A stretch of DNA of 64,000 nucleotides from Pinus tabuliformis (GCA_031772625.1 CM062815.1:608175918-608239917), one strand, 5' to 3'. Shown: positions 41,038-52,549, numbered from the stretch's first letter. The notes: generated by a model not told the origin, from the letters alone. Numbers and translations: made by a program.

Positions 41038-41567
41038 GAGTCATCTTTTAAGCCCTTTTCTGACTCCTAAAATATGAAAAGATTGCCGAGCATTTCTTTT
41101 ACACTCGTTAAAACGGAATTAAAAGACGGTCCCCTTATAGCCCTTTTCTGACCGTAAAAACAGGAAAAGATTGCCGGGTTTTTGTCGTTTCAAACTCGAT
41201 ACTGGAAATAAAACGACGTGTCTTTGATCGCTTTTTACTTTTCAGGTCAACGACACTAACATGAAAGTACTCCTTGGTCGCAAGATCAAGCGGTTCTCCC
41301 AGGTATTATTTTATACTTTTTCGGGCTTGGGGGACACAAATTTACGAAAAAGTCCAATCTGGAGTCTTCTTAAGTTTTTTCAGACTCTCTAAAATTGAAA
41401 AACGCCGAGTTTCTCCTATACTGGACTCGTTAAAATTTCACAGTAAAGGACCTGTTCGATTACAAACAGGAACGGACCACTCCTTCTTAGGGTCCGGATC
41501 TAAACTAAGTTGGACTCATCCGAAGGATGAGCTTATAATCAAGCATATGTTATCCTCCTCAAGCTTG
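41038..41567 (+). repeat. Chain of eleven short hairpins, Tat-like element
   Basis: Stems in order: GAGTCA/TGACTC 41038-41066; CGAG/CTCG 41087-41107; ACGGTC/GACCGT 41126-41155; CGGGTTT/AAACTCG 41175-41198; GTGTC+TTGATC/GGTCAA+GACAC 41218-41256; CTTGGTC-GCAA-GATCAAG 41273-41290; GAGTCT/AGACTC 41362-41387; CGAGT/ACTCG 41406-41429; CGGACC/GGTCCG 41473-41496; CTCATCC-GAA-GGATGAG 41515-41531; CAAGC/GCTTG 41540-41567. Loops such as TCTTTTAAGCCCTTTTC and linkers like AAAATATGAAAAGATTGCC recur. It lies between the antisense gene and the 3' LTR. Confidence 0.7.
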
Positions 41568-41590
41568 TTAAAAATAAAGAGGTACTTGCC

Positions 41591-42643
41591 AGAAATGGTG
41601 GGGGAAAAGAGAGAAGAATGAGCCTATTTGTTATCCTTTGTCTCAGAAGAAACCTTATTACCACTCTTGAACACGACACTTTTCATTCACCTGGGTTGGG
41701 AAATCCTTTGCTTCACAGTTGATCAAACCACATTGAAAGTCTTCAGCCGGGTTCCGGGGATTAACTTTGAGTCATTCGTTACCAAACCATCTGTTGTGTC
41801 GTTATGTGTTCAAGAGGTCTGCAAATAAAACTTTCATCTGCAAAATACTTGTCATCCATTTTGACCATCCCTGAGTCAGTCCTTACAGCAATATTTCTTC
41901 AGCTTGAACTATGGTTTCGTGTTGCAGGCTTGCCTGCAACGGGTCGCTTTCTATCGACATCAGCACATTATCTAGAAAGATGACTTAGAGATCGTCAGTA
42001 CCTTGAAGTCTGCATGCATCAATGGCAGGTTTCTCGCCTTTGACGTCAGTTTACATCATTGACTTTCGATCGAAGGATTCCGTGAAATGTTCGACATCAA
42101 CTCATTCATTCACATCTCATGGATTGTACTGGGTACTTTGAGAACCATTGACATTACTGGTGGTCTCTCTCACACTTGTTAACAGTTTACATCATCGACT
42201 GGTAATCAAGTGGTTTCTACCATGTTCGACATCAACTCATTTATTCACATGGCTAGAATCGTACCAATTCGGGAAGTAGAAATGAAGACCCTGGATCTAG
42301 TTTCCACCATCCAGGCTGCAAGGAGTTTTGTATTCATTATCTAATAGACTAATCATAAACAGATGGCTGCGTCCATACTGTGTCTACAGAAAGTCTATGA
42401 TTATGATGTACTGCAAGATCATTCCTGTATCAGAATAGTTAGTCTGTTAGTTAAAGTTTTGATCTGAGTATGGGAATGCCTACCTCAGCGATGATATAAT
42501 CTTATACATGTATTTTGTGTTGAAAATTGCAGGTTCTGACCAGGCTCTCCACGAGATAATCCTTGAAATGATAAAGCGCTTCACCCTTCCTAGATAATAC
42601 AAAACCCTAATCTACTACAGGCTTCGCACTTTAGGGGGCAATC
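41591..42643 (+). other. 3' untranslated region and polypurine tract, Tat-like element
   Basis: No ORF that I can assign. Collinear with 21640-22737 and 8040-9077. It ends TTAGGGGGCAATC (42631-42643) as the polypurine tract directly before the 3' LTR. Confidence 0.65.
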
Positions 42644-43688
42644 TGTTACACTAAAAAATGTCACTATGGCTATTTATAGTTAGTATGGCTCTATCAACAG
42701 TCATGCTATCCTCCTGGGCAAGTCTTATGCCTCTGCTCTCCATGTCAAACTCCAAAAAAGAGAGAAAGTCTTTGTAAATGTGTTTATCTCTGGGTACGCA
42801 GATTCTCTCGGCCTTACCTGCGTATACGCACCTAATGTTCACAAAAGCTGCGTACTTGTATGCTCTGTATGTAAAGGGACAGGTGCGTACCCCTGTAAGG
42901 GTCAAAAGGCACAAGTTTCATCTTTAAAAAGTTACTTGTGGTCATTTCTAGAGCATTCTAGAAGGTTGTTTGATGTGTATTGAGCGCCTCCAGATGATTC
43001 ATGTACCCCTATGAAAGAGGAACTTATCCCATCAAGAGAGGAGCTATCCCATCCAAAGAGGGGATTATCCCATTGATGGTGGACCTGATTAACTTCCTCT
43101 TGAGCACTATAAATACAGGCATTGGGCCAGAAGGAGGGGAGGTTGAAAGCTAAACATTTCTAAGGGTAGATGCTGCTGGAATTAGGACTCCCATTTAGAA
43201 TCTTGTGAGGAGAGATTGTCATCTTTGCTTGTTCTATTTTGGAAGTGGGTGAGCTTTGTCAAAGTAAAGGAGAACTCTTGATGGACCCTGGGAGGGACTT
43301 GCACAACACCAAGGCTCAGGTTGTAATTGTTCCTTTTGTTTCCTACTAATGAAAATGAGTCTATTCTTCTCAATAACTTGTTATTTATGAGTTGTTTCAT
43401 GTACTCCTTGGTCTATATGTTAAATATGTTTTATTTTAGGAGATTATCAAGTGCTATTTAATCATTTGATTGTTAGTGAATGCAGGTTTCGAAGTGAAGG
43501 AGGAGCTCATCCGGATCAGCGAGACTGGACTACTACAACAGCGTTGGACTACAGGTAGGATCTAAACACTTGATTTCTTGTATGGTAAATGCATGTTTAG
43601 AGAAGGATTGCTCTTGTTTGTCTTGTTTGTCACTAGAGAGTCTTAGGCTCCTAGGGAGGTTGGTTGTGTCCGCACTATCAACTCTTTC
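42644..43688 (+). repeat. 3' LTR of the Tat-like element, last bases missing
   Basis: Matches the 5' LTR with about 18 substitutions and one 1-base indel. The end TACCTGACA is absent; after ACTCTTTC comes the duplicated host sequence. Heat-shock-like array 42946-42968; TATA 43108-43115; TGCGTAC heptamers at 42794, 42849 and 42884. Confidence 0.9.
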
Positions 43689-43691
43689 CGC

Positions 43692-43850
43692 TTGGCCTGC
43701 CAAATTCTTTATTTAGCACAGTTTGAGTATCTATTATCCCCACATTTCCATTGTCATTGGAATGCTTAATGTACCAGGTTAGCATGTGATCCTGTGGAGC
43801 ACTGACCAACGTTTCTTTCTTTATATTGTCATCCGTGACTCCCTACACTT
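43692..43850 (-). repeat. 159-bp direct duplication flanking the nested element (right copy)
   Basis: Right-hand copy of 28062-28220. Beyond it the host Gag continues (VFKGVGNEDPDQFWFMIKAVWEV on the minus strand), so the element plus one copy is an insertion in an otherwise continuous Gag. Confidence 0.9.
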
Positions 43851-44671
43851 CCCATACAGCTTTTATCATGAACCAAAATTGGTCCGGATCTTCATTCCCT
43901 ACTCCTTTGAACACTGGAAACTTTATCACACTCACCATATTGATTCGCGGTGGTGGCGAAGGTGGTATGGGCAAAGATGGGGGCGAAGATGGTGAAACTA
44001 GCAACGGTATGGGTGGGGGTGGTATGCACGGAATTTTATGTCTTGTCAAATTGATCACACTTCATGGTGAGACCTTCATGAGCTCTTCCCCGCCTCCTCA
44101 TGGAGGTGAAATCAAGGGGCTAGTTTCACCTTTGTTTCTATAGATTCTCCCACTTCACATAGCCCCACACATCAATTATTCACATTACCCATTTTTCACA
44201 AAGTAGCATTTTAATCCAAGTGTTCAAAGATTTAACGTACTTAGCTCAGGGCCCTTTGAGGAAGCATCATTCTACCTCACTATAGCTGACTAAAGTATCT
44301 ACCGCGAACTCGGTCATGAATCCCCCTATGATTCGATCGAGTCAGTGATCAATAGTGCACACCATCTTATCCTTCGATGCTTCCAATCTGCACACTAATT
44401 CTGGAGTCCACACAATAGGTCTGTCGAGCTTACACCTTCCTTGCTATCTGCTAGCTTTGTGATCCACTCGTATAACTTAGTAGGGAAAGATGCCAAGAAC
44501 ATTTCATGCATTTCTGTGTATAAGTAGCAGTCTAACCACTCTTCCTTTGATAGTTGTGGGTTCCTGTTCTCCTGCACCGTGAACTTGTGAATCTTCCTAT
44601 CCAACCAATCTTCAATTCCTTTCTTTGTCAGATTCTAGTGATTGAACATTAGACATCTCTATGCAAATCTC
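43851..44671 (-). pseudogene. Gag N-terminal half of the reverse gypsy element
   Basis: The minus strand encodes, near 44.6 kb, FTVQENRNPQLSKEEWLDCYLYTEMHE, then a Pro/Ser-rich linker (about 44.05-43.97 kb), then the capsid start IKFPVFKGVGNEDPDQFWFMIKAVWE running into the duplicated segment. It starts shortly after the PBS. Stops and shifts between 44.4 and 44.1 kb. Confidence 0.75.
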
Positions 44672-44690
44672 GGTCCCAGCAATGGAACCA
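44672..44690 (-). promoter_or_regulatory. Primer binding site of the reverse gypsy element
   Basis: The minus strand reads TGGTTCCATTGCTGGGACC, 10 bases inside the LTR. It looks like a tRNA-Asp-type PBS (TGGCGCCGTTGCCGGGGA) altered mostly by C-to-T/G-to-A changes. The assignment is tentative. Confidence 0.5.
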
Positions 44691-44700
44691 TTTGTTGGCT

Positions 44701-45630
44701 TGTTGGGGCCTAACCTAGGTTCAAAGCTAATTAGCCAAAAAAATCCCTATACAACTAGCCCTTTCGGCAACAGTCCATAGAGCGCGAACTGAGGTCTCAC
44801 CCAAAGTAGTATGGGGGGTACTGGATCCAGGTTTCCGCACCCTTTAGATGTCTGAGGGTTTGATTTGGTCCAACTGCTCGTTCTTGTGTGCAAGTTACTT
44901 TGCACACCTCCCTAGCCTTCGCGCCCTAATATACTTGCCTTCACATAGCCCTAACTAGGGGTTGTTGGGCTTCCACGCTACTGGAGAAGGGTTCTGCACT
45001 ATTTCCCTAATATTCACCGTAGATCTTACCTATATTCCTTCACTAGTTAGTTACCTTCACGAAAATAGAAGCCTTGTGTTATATTTATTTATACAGCACA
45101 CACATATAAGTTTGTGTAGAAAATAAACAGTAAATTTGCAATTTATACCCAATAATACATTAAATATAAAAAGATACACAGAAATATGGTAAACTTCTCT
45201 TTATTAATTCTTCCAACAGTTAGAGACTCAACCTTCCCTGTGCACTCAGCTGCAGGGGTCCACGCACTTTGCTTCAGACTACTAGGCCTCTATTCACTCA
45301 GCTGTAGATTCTTCTCCTACTCTACAACCCAAAGACACGCTTTCCACTTCGACTCAATTTCTTAGACTCATCATGCTTCTATTCTTTGGCTTTCCTCTAT
45401 GCTATCTTCCACATTTAGAGCCTTGCTCTATTTATACAATCCCATGGTCCGTGGACTATGGATAGGTCTATCAAGCTGACATTACATTACAAAAAAAGGG
45501 CGGACAACCCTGTGACTCTATTATGACTTCACGCTCTGCACCCACAATTCACGGAGCTTTTACAAAGGACTTGGTCAAAACTTGGGCTTTAAGCCCAAAA
45601 ACGTACCGTGGGGTGATTCCATGCCCAACA
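44701..45630 (-). repeat. 5' LTR of the reverse gypsy element
   Basis: Collinear with 10009-10940 over its full length with the same ends (TGTTGGGGCC, ATGCCCAACA), moderately diverged, so the host is clearly older than the element nested at 28-43 kb. Confidence 0.85.
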
Positions 45631-46576
45631 TATCTATTTACTTTAAGGAAAACATCAGCTCTTTTATATTTTTGTTGTTCCATGTTAGTCCACCAGGCTT
45701 AGGGAAGATACTTATGTCCGTAGCCATAGATTCTGCATAACATTCTTTCGTCTTGGGATTGTAAATTTCCCAGTCTCAAAATGGAGTGTTTATCTCGCAA
45801 TCCAAGTACCTATGAGAAAATCTGAAGAAGTTTGGGTTTGAAGACTAAAAGCTAGTTAGAACACCTATGGTTACATGCTACAAATTGTGCAAGGAAGATG
45901 GGACACCACTTGTAGATCAGACTGAATACATATCCATGATGGGAAGATTGTTGTATCTCATAGCTTCATGACCATACATCATGAAAGTGATGAGTCTTGT
46001 GGCCATATTTCAAAATTTCCCTCATGAAATTCATTTCATTGTTGTCAAAAGCAGTTTCAAATATCTTCAAGGGATAGTGGATTATAGACTGTGGTATGCC
46101 AAAAGAAGAGAATTTAAGCTGAATGCCTACACTGATGCTGATTGGAAGAGCACCTCAGGTGAATCATTATTTTTGGGAAATTTCTTAGTGTCATGGGTAA
46201 GCAGTAAAAAACATCCATATCTTTATCAACTACTAAAGCAGAGTATATTGCAACTTCCACTTGTTGCTTGCAAATTCTATGGATGAATAAAACCTTGAAG
46301 GATATTAAGGTAGAATTTATTGATCCTATTCCAATCACATGTGATAATACAAGTTCCATCAGTATCTCTAAGAATCCTATCATGCATTCCAAGACCAATC
46401 ACATCCCTATCAAGTTCCATTTTTTAAGGGAACAGGTTGCACCCAATGTTGTTATATGTGAATATGTGGCCACTATAGACCAACTTGCAGATATCTTTAT
46501 GAAGGCACTGGCAAGAGAACCCTTTGAATATCACAGGAAACAAATAGGAGTTGTGACTCCTCCGCCCAAATGACTC
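45631..46576 (+). pseudogene. C-terminal Copia RT/RNase H remnant (SIRE-like)
   Basis: Frames with shifts encode GFED, MMGRLLYLIAS, SFKYLQGIVDYRLWYAKRREF, AYTDADW, LVSWVSSKK, then LWMNKTLKDIKVEF, CDNTSSISISKNPIMHSKTNHIPIKFHFLREQV and LADIFMKALAR, the end of Copia RT, RNase H and the Pol C terminus. 45631-45800 is too decayed to read. The reverse gypsy LTR truncates it on the left. Confidence 0.85.
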
Positions 46577-46770
46577 AATTCTGATGTGTGTTGGCAATTA
46601 CTCAACATTTGGGATCAATGGAAGAGTAGGTTGTAGTGGTAAAGTGGGAGTATTCAAGGGAATCCTTTTCCATTGATGCCAAAGGGGAAGAATATTATTG
46701 AAGCAACTGAGAAGAAAAATGGAAAAGAAGGCCATGTCTGGATTCAGGGGTAGCTTATGCTATTTCCATT

Positions 46771-46788
46771 AATTCCAAAGGGAGAGAT
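46771..46788 (+). promoter_or_regulatory. Polypurine tract of the SIRE-like Copia
   Basis: AATTCCAAAGGGAGAGAT directly before TGTTGG. A CCAAAGGGG tract before the LTR is typical of Sireviruses. Confidence 0.65.
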
Positions 46789-49197
46789 TGTTGGACAGTT
46801 GGCATTCTCTGGATGGCTTGTGGAATTTGGTATGTTGGCATTGATGTCAACCAAACTAGATTTGAGGAAGAATGTTTGTAGCCATTTCTCAGGTAGCATA
46901 TGGTTTCAAAGCCTACATCAGACCCTCTCCACTAGAAAGTGCTCTGAAAGAGATTTCCAACACTGTGTTGAAGTCTACAAATGGCCTCCTAGATCAAAAC
47001 TTATGGACTGCCGAAGTTAGGGTTTTGAAGTCTTAAACAGACCAAAATATTGGGGCACGAAATTTCAGAGGTCAGCAAATCGAAATACAGGACACATGGC
47101 AGCATATTGGGACCTCATAGCCTAGATTTGTTTTGAGATCGGTACTATGTAACTTCTTAACAAGTTAAATCTTTAAAAAGCATCGAAGTTACAAGGAGAA
47201 GGATTAACAGAGGAAATCATTGAAAAACTAAGAATCAATGGACCCTTTTTCTCTCTCCTCTAAGACACATGACAACAACTGATTGGCCCTGAGGAGTTGA
47301 CATGATAGATCACGTCAACGTGACATGGCTATACGGTGCACATGTGGCAATTTGATTTGGAATTTTCAGTGGCCTAATGGGGCAATTCTGAGTGACACGT
47401 GTCACAACTAAGGAGGCACCACATGGAGTGAGGAGGACAACATGACATCATCTTGGAGGTCAGCACATCGGAGGTTGGAGTTTTCATAACTCCTATCTAA
47501 TTTCTCTATAGAAAATTATCAATCTGATAATGGGGCTTCAATGTGGATAGTCACATGATCATGGGAGATCCAAAGGACCAAGCACATAGAAAGATGGCTC
47601 AACAGTTCACTGCTATGAGTATTTTGGAGGCCAAAATTTTGAAACTCCTCTAAAATTGAATTATGAAGGAAGTTGTGATAAAGGAGCTCCGATGTATCGA
47701 AGCCTAGATGAGAAGCTAAAGAAACCAAGTGAAGAAGAGAAAAGTAAACAGGGAGATAGGCCCCCAGTAAGATCTAAAGACCTTAACATGTAAAATCTAA
47801 GATGTCAATCATAGCACCCAGTCCCATGGAGGAAAAGCAGGAAAGGGCTATGCAAAGGGAGATAAAAGAAATCGGGACTTTGTAATTTCATAAGTTTCAT
47901 TCAATAAAATTTACGATATGCATGAGCTCTGATATAACACTACTATGGTATGAGAAGTCGTTGGTCATAGCTCCCAGTCCCATGATGAAAGAACAAGCGA
48001 TAAGGGCTAAGAACCAAGGTGCTAAAGGCATCAACATTATGAGATTTTGTAACTTTATTTTGATATAAGTTACAATGAGTTATGGCTCTGATACACATGT
48101 ACAAAGTGTTAAAGGATGAATGGGTAAGGAGTTAGTGAGTAAATCTATGCAGAGAACTTGGTTGATGGAGTTAATGGAAACTGGAGAAATAACTGGGTCA
48201 AGAAAACAAGGACAACAATTCACAAAGCAGAAATGTTGGGCATGTTCCGATGTTGGAAGAAAGACATCTATGATCTCTTGTGGACACATTATAAACTTAA
48301 ATAAGAAACAAAGAGGTCATGGTTTGGTATAGGAAAGCTCTACGAATCCTTGAATAAGCATGGAGATTATCATTGGAGTGCGTAGGTAGAATGAGATTGA
48401 ATTGTTAGCATGGAGGATAATACAGGGATTTGGTGAAGCACTCAAGATCTCATCCTCATGTTTAATACAATGGCATAATTCCAGCATCATACGCAACATT
48501 ACCAGGAGGAGTCATACAAAGGTACACTCGGGCAGTGTGGATATAGGCAGCATTATGCAGAGTGTAGTAGAGGATCAAAACCAATGATTTCCATCAAGCA
48601 GAGTGGGGGAAGAGAGTATTGTTGCATAAGATGGAGAGTGTAGAGTAGAGCATGTGAGAGCTTAGAAACTGGCCCAAGTGTTGAACTGGAACAAAGTGTT
48701 GCATAGATCCTATGGAATAGAAGGCAGAGTGTAGATAATAGGGAGTTGCTGTGTGAGACCAAAAGAGATTGCAAAACAACAGAGGACCTAGAGAAGAAAT
48801 TGATTCTAGAGTAAACCACACTGGTATATTTCTCTATTTTTATGTGCTTTTGTTTTAAGTTTGAAATTGTATGAAATGTAGAACAGTGGCTAGAACAGGT
48901 GGTGGCCTGCATTCATAAGAGGTTGGTGCCTATTGCAAAGGAGGTGCTTGTTATCTTAAGGGGGTCAGTGCCTACTATGAGTAGGTGCTCACGAAGAAAC
49001 ATATGTAATTAAGTAGGTGCTTAATTTAAATCATAACAACAAATAAATTGGTGGTTTTTTCCCTTGGGGTTTCCACGTGAAAATACTAGTGTCCATATGT
49101 GTATGCTTCTCATGTGAATGGATTGCGTGTATATATGAATTTCTCATCTTGCCACTCATTTGTATTATGTATGGATACTCTCATAAGTAATAAACAT
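46789..49197 (+). repeat. 3' LTR of the SIRE-like Copia (end approximate)
   Basis: Starts TGTTGGACAGTTGG. Near 49058-49090 it has the TTTTTTCCCTTGGGGTTTCCACGTGAAAA block that marks R/U5 of many Copia LTRs. The end at 49197 (AATAAACA) is a guess. Length about 2.4 kb. No ORF of note in 46800-49200. Confidence 0.6.
47793..48095 (+). repeat. Diverged tandem duplication (about 150 bp x 2) within the Copia LTR
   Basis: TCATAGC(A/T)CCCAGTCCCATG at 47808 and 47954, a TTTTGTAA/CTTTGTAA block and GCTCTGATA(T/C)A recur in the same order with about 150-bp spacing. Confidence 0.6.
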
Positions 49198-49289
49198 TAG
49201 ATGAAAGAAATAAAGACACATTGATAAAAAAATTTAAGAACCTCACTATTACTGATTCACCCGCCTTCTCATTAATTCCTTATTCCAAC

Positions 49290-50160
49290 AACAGAAAGGG
49301 ATGTAAAATGGATGTAAACATGGGCATAACAATGGACACAAAAATGGATGCAATGGAAGTAGATTAAAAAGTATATACAAAATGAGACGGAAAACTTGAT
49401 GCATAAACCTAACACAAAAGTGGATGCAAAAATATTTACAATATTTGATGCAAATTTGGATGCAAAAGATATTGCAAATGTGCATGCAAAAGTGGAAGAA
49501 AACGTGGATATAACATTACATGAAAAACATGGCACAAATTGTGGTGCAACAAAAGTGGATGAAATGATAGGTGAAAAAAAACAAGAAAAATTTCATGAAA
49601 AAGAAGATGCAAAAAAGGATACACAAATGGATGTAAACGTGGGTACAATAGTGGACGCAAAATTTGATGCAAACATGGATGCAATAGAAGTTGATGCAAA
49701 AGTAGATGCAAAACCTGAGGAAAAACTTATCGCAAAAGTGGATACAAAAAATGATGAAAAAATAAATGCAAAATTCGATGCAAAGGTAGGCGCCAAACTA
49801 GATGCAAATTGTGGCAGAACAAAAGTGGATGCAATAGTGGACACAGTATTGGATGCAAAAGAGGATGCAATTGTTGATGAAAAATAAGATGCAAAAGTGG
49901 TTGCAGTAAAAGTAGATGCAAAACTAGACACAAACCTCAATGAAAAACGTAGCACAAAGGGGGATGCAAAAATGGATGCAAAAAATGATGCAAAATTTGA
50001 TGCAAGTGTAGACACAAAATGTGGATGCAATAGAGGATGTGAAAGTAGGTGAAACAAAATTAGGTTCCAAACTTGACACAAAACCTAGCACAAAACTTGG
50101 TGCAATTTTTGCATCAAGTTTTACACCATTTTTGATATATGGATGCAAATAACACCAAAA
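49290..50160. repeat. Degenerate minisatellite of GATGCAAAA units
   Basis: About 870 bp of irregular 12-18 bp units built on GATGCAAAA(G/T)TG, with GTGGATGCAA and GACACAAA variants. Long frames are open on both strands because of the repeat (plus strand: D-A-K-V type tetrads at 49396-49887), which argues against coding. It begins about 50-100 bp after the Copia LTR. Confidence 0.75.
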
Positions 50161-50199
50161 ATGGGCTCTAGATGCAAAAAAGGAAGTAAAAAGGGATGT

Positions 50200-52067
50200 T
50201 AATCATAGGGTTTTGTTGTAGTGGAGTTCCTTAGGCATTGAATTCATTTACTATGTGACATAGGTATTTCTGGGTATCATATATGCCATTCAGGAGTGGA
50301 TTGAATGTGTTTTCCTTATTTTTGTGGATGGAAGTAGAAATCCTACTAATGTATGTGTCATTGAGTTGGGGGGAACAATAGGTAAGGACCACCTTGTTTT
50401 TTGGTTTGTAGTATTAGTTTCTGCTACATTTACCAACTTGTCATGCCCACTGTGAGATTATGGTTTAAGCCATTACTTCTTTCATTCAATGAAGTTCAAA
50501 TTGCCTCTACTTCTCAGGGTCTATGTTCATTTTACTTTAGTATAGGTACTTATTATATTCCATGAAGTTTATAACAGATGCAAACAAATATGCCCTTTAG
50601 ATTCAGGGGATATTGAATCAATGCTATTTATTAAGGCTTTACATCGTCTCTCCTCTCGTGTTGGTGTGTTTTATTTAACACATGCCCTTCTTTTGAGTTT
50701 AATGATTTATACCATTGCATAAAATTGTTTTTTCATGCACAATTCATTCAGTACGAGAATAACTTCATTTTGCACTTATGGATTTTGCAAGCCCCGAGAA
50801 TTTTTTGTCTAGTACATTTGAGCATTACACTGATTTTAGGTGTTGTTAGTGAGAATATGATCAATAATGTTATCTAGACATCAATTATATAAAAAAGTTT
50901 TCTATTTTACTTTGCACCTTTTGCAAAATAATTTTTTCATGGAAGAAAAGTATTCCCTAGCAACCAAGGTATTTCTTATTAGTGCGCTATTAAATATGAT
51001 GTACTACTTTTTTATTTTGTTCACTATAGAAAACCAAGCCAACACATCACAATGTCCATGAACTTCGAGGATTAGGTTTGAAACCCGATATTCTAGTGTG
51101 TCATAGTGCTCAGGCCAGTTTCTTCTCTTTTAGTTTTATTTGTACTGCATTTTAAGCCCATTTGATATGAACAAGTTTTGGAACTGAATATAACTATTGT
51201 TTTGAACAGGCCTTGGAAGAGAATATTAAGGAAAAGTTATCATATTTTTTTCATGTTCTAGTAAGTAATACTTATACAGTTTCAAAAGGGATCATTGAAA
51301 TATGTTTAGAGTCCATGAATGTCATTGGTAATACAAGACTTTATTTTGTTTTACAGTTAAACGAGGGTAACATTCTCACTGTATATGATGTTTCATCATT
51401 TGGCATGTCCCCCTTATACAAAAGGTGAAACGAGCTCTGTAATGTGGATTAATGCGATCGAACATGACTCTGATGCTTATTCAACTCCATATGCTACTAA
51501 TGTTGGTGTGCATATGGTTACTCAAAGGTATTTATTTTTTCTCCTGAAGTGTTATCAAAGAAAGGATATGATGGGGACAAGTGTTGTACGTTTCCCTATG
51601 TTCCCTTAGTTTTTTTGTCATTTTAATTCCTGATTGACTTGTGTTTAGTATTTTATGTCATCATTTGTTTCGCTAATAGCATGGAATGTGCTTGTGTAGT
51701 TATCTGTGGTTTTTGCAAGTCATTCAATAAAGCTAAAAATTGTTAATTTTTGTTACATTGATGATGTAGTTCTTCCTATTACTTCCTTTTCTTCTTTTTG
51801 TAAACTTCTAAATGCAATCCTTTCGACTTGTTAAGTGTCTCCCTTCATTATTTTCTTAGGATTTTAGATACAACAATCGAAGGGTAATGTTGAATTTGAA
51901 AGTAGTTTCCACAATAATAAGTTGTTGATACCATTTCGAGGCCTTTCTATAATGAAAAAAACATAGCTACAAATCTCGACATATATTTCTGGGTGGATCC
52001 AGTAATCTAATGTCATCCACATCTCAAGTGTTAAAAAGTGATGTTTGAATTAATAAAAAAAACCCAC
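50200..52067. other. Unassigned AT-rich sequence
   Basis: No LTR, domain or RNA gene recognised. Short frames near 50867-51061 and 51213-51609 show nothing I can name. A sequence like an intron-exon border (TTTTGAACAG/GCCTTGGAAGAG) is at about 51210. It could be a remnant of single-copy or old transposon DNA. Confidence 0.4.
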
Positions 52068-52270
52068 TGGTCAGCTCTACGAAAGAGAGTCTGAACCAGG
52101 AGAGTCTAGCTCTATAGAACACTCTACATTGTCTATGTACATCACACATTATATAGCAATCATAGATTTAGGGAAGTTAGAACCATAACCTAAGAAATAG
52201 AAACTAATTCCTATCTTGAGGTCTCGTGAACCAACTGACTATTCTAAGATATTCTCCATTATTTCTAACA
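52068..52270 (-). repeat. Short 3' LTR of the reverse Copia
   Basis: The minus strand starts TGTTAGAAATAATGG right after the polypurine tract and ends near GCTGACCA. About 203 bp; the end is approximate. Confidence 0.6.
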
Positions 52271-52549
52271 CTCCCCCTTAATGGAGATGGGGTTCACAAA
52301 TATTCCTAACATCTTCCTAAACATTTTAGACTTAATCCTGTCAAGAGGCTTAGTGAAAATATCTGCAACATTATCACATGTATTACAATATACCAAATGG
52401 ATTTCTTTTGATTTCACTTTCTCCCTAACAAAGTGGAATTATGTATCAATGTGCTTAGTGTTTTTATGAAACACCGAATTATTAACAAGTTTGATTGAAC
52501 TCTAGTTGTCACATCTGATTGTTGTTGCATCTTTCTATTCTTCCTCGAC

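Larger units (their letters stand above)
28222..43688 (+). mobile_element. Tat-like Ty3/gypsy element with extra RNase H and antisense gene
   Basis: A 15.5-kb element: 1055-bp LTRs starting TGTTACACT, tRNA-Arg-type PBS, 2-kb leader, Gag, Pro-RT-RNase H-integrase, a separate second RNase H, an antisense two-exon gene, a hairpin chain, a polypurine tract and the 3' LTR. The LTRs differ at about 18 positions over about 1045 bp by eye, so it is the youngest large element here. Damage is light: a Gag start-codon change, one stop and one shift at the gag-pol join, and one shift and one stop in integrase. It interrupts the Gag of the reverse gypsy element. Confidence 0.9.
10009..45630 (-). mobile_element. 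Reverse-strand Ty3/gypsy element (IFG7-like), hosting three nested elements
   Basis: LTRs of 932 and 930 bp at 10009-10940 and 44701-45630 bracket pieces of one gypsy element. Read on the minus strand these are: Gag N part (44.65-43.69 kb), Gag C part with zinc knuckles (28.2-26.7 kb), protease (about 26.5 kb), a Gag-like domain (26.1-25.6 kb), RT (25.5-24.65 kb), RNase H (15.8-15.46 kb) and integrase (12.6-10.95 kb). The gaps are exactly filled by three other elements. Resemblance to conifer IFG7-type elements is from memory of the protein style. No 5-bp target duplication was found (flanks TGGAT and TATCT). Confidence 0.85.

Noticed and set aside
43826..44143. Glycine-rich plus-strand frame
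   Set aside because: It is the complement of the Pro/Ser-rich linker of the reverse Gag, which has matching neighbours on the minus strand.
10004..45635. 5-bp target-site duplication of the reverse gypsy element
   Set aside because: Flanks TGGAT and TATCT do not match; old age or end erosion.
49396..49887. 163-codon open frame rich in D-A-K-V
   Set aside because: The repeat keeps long frames open on both strands and has no start context or domain; it is a minisatellite.
49290..50160. CRISPR-like array
   Set aside because: Units are irregular, 12-18 bp, with no constant repeat-spacer pattern, in a plant genome.
50867..51609. Small frames as exons of a cellular gene
   Set aside because: No recognisable domain, and the frames cannot be joined with confidence; only one weak splice-like site.
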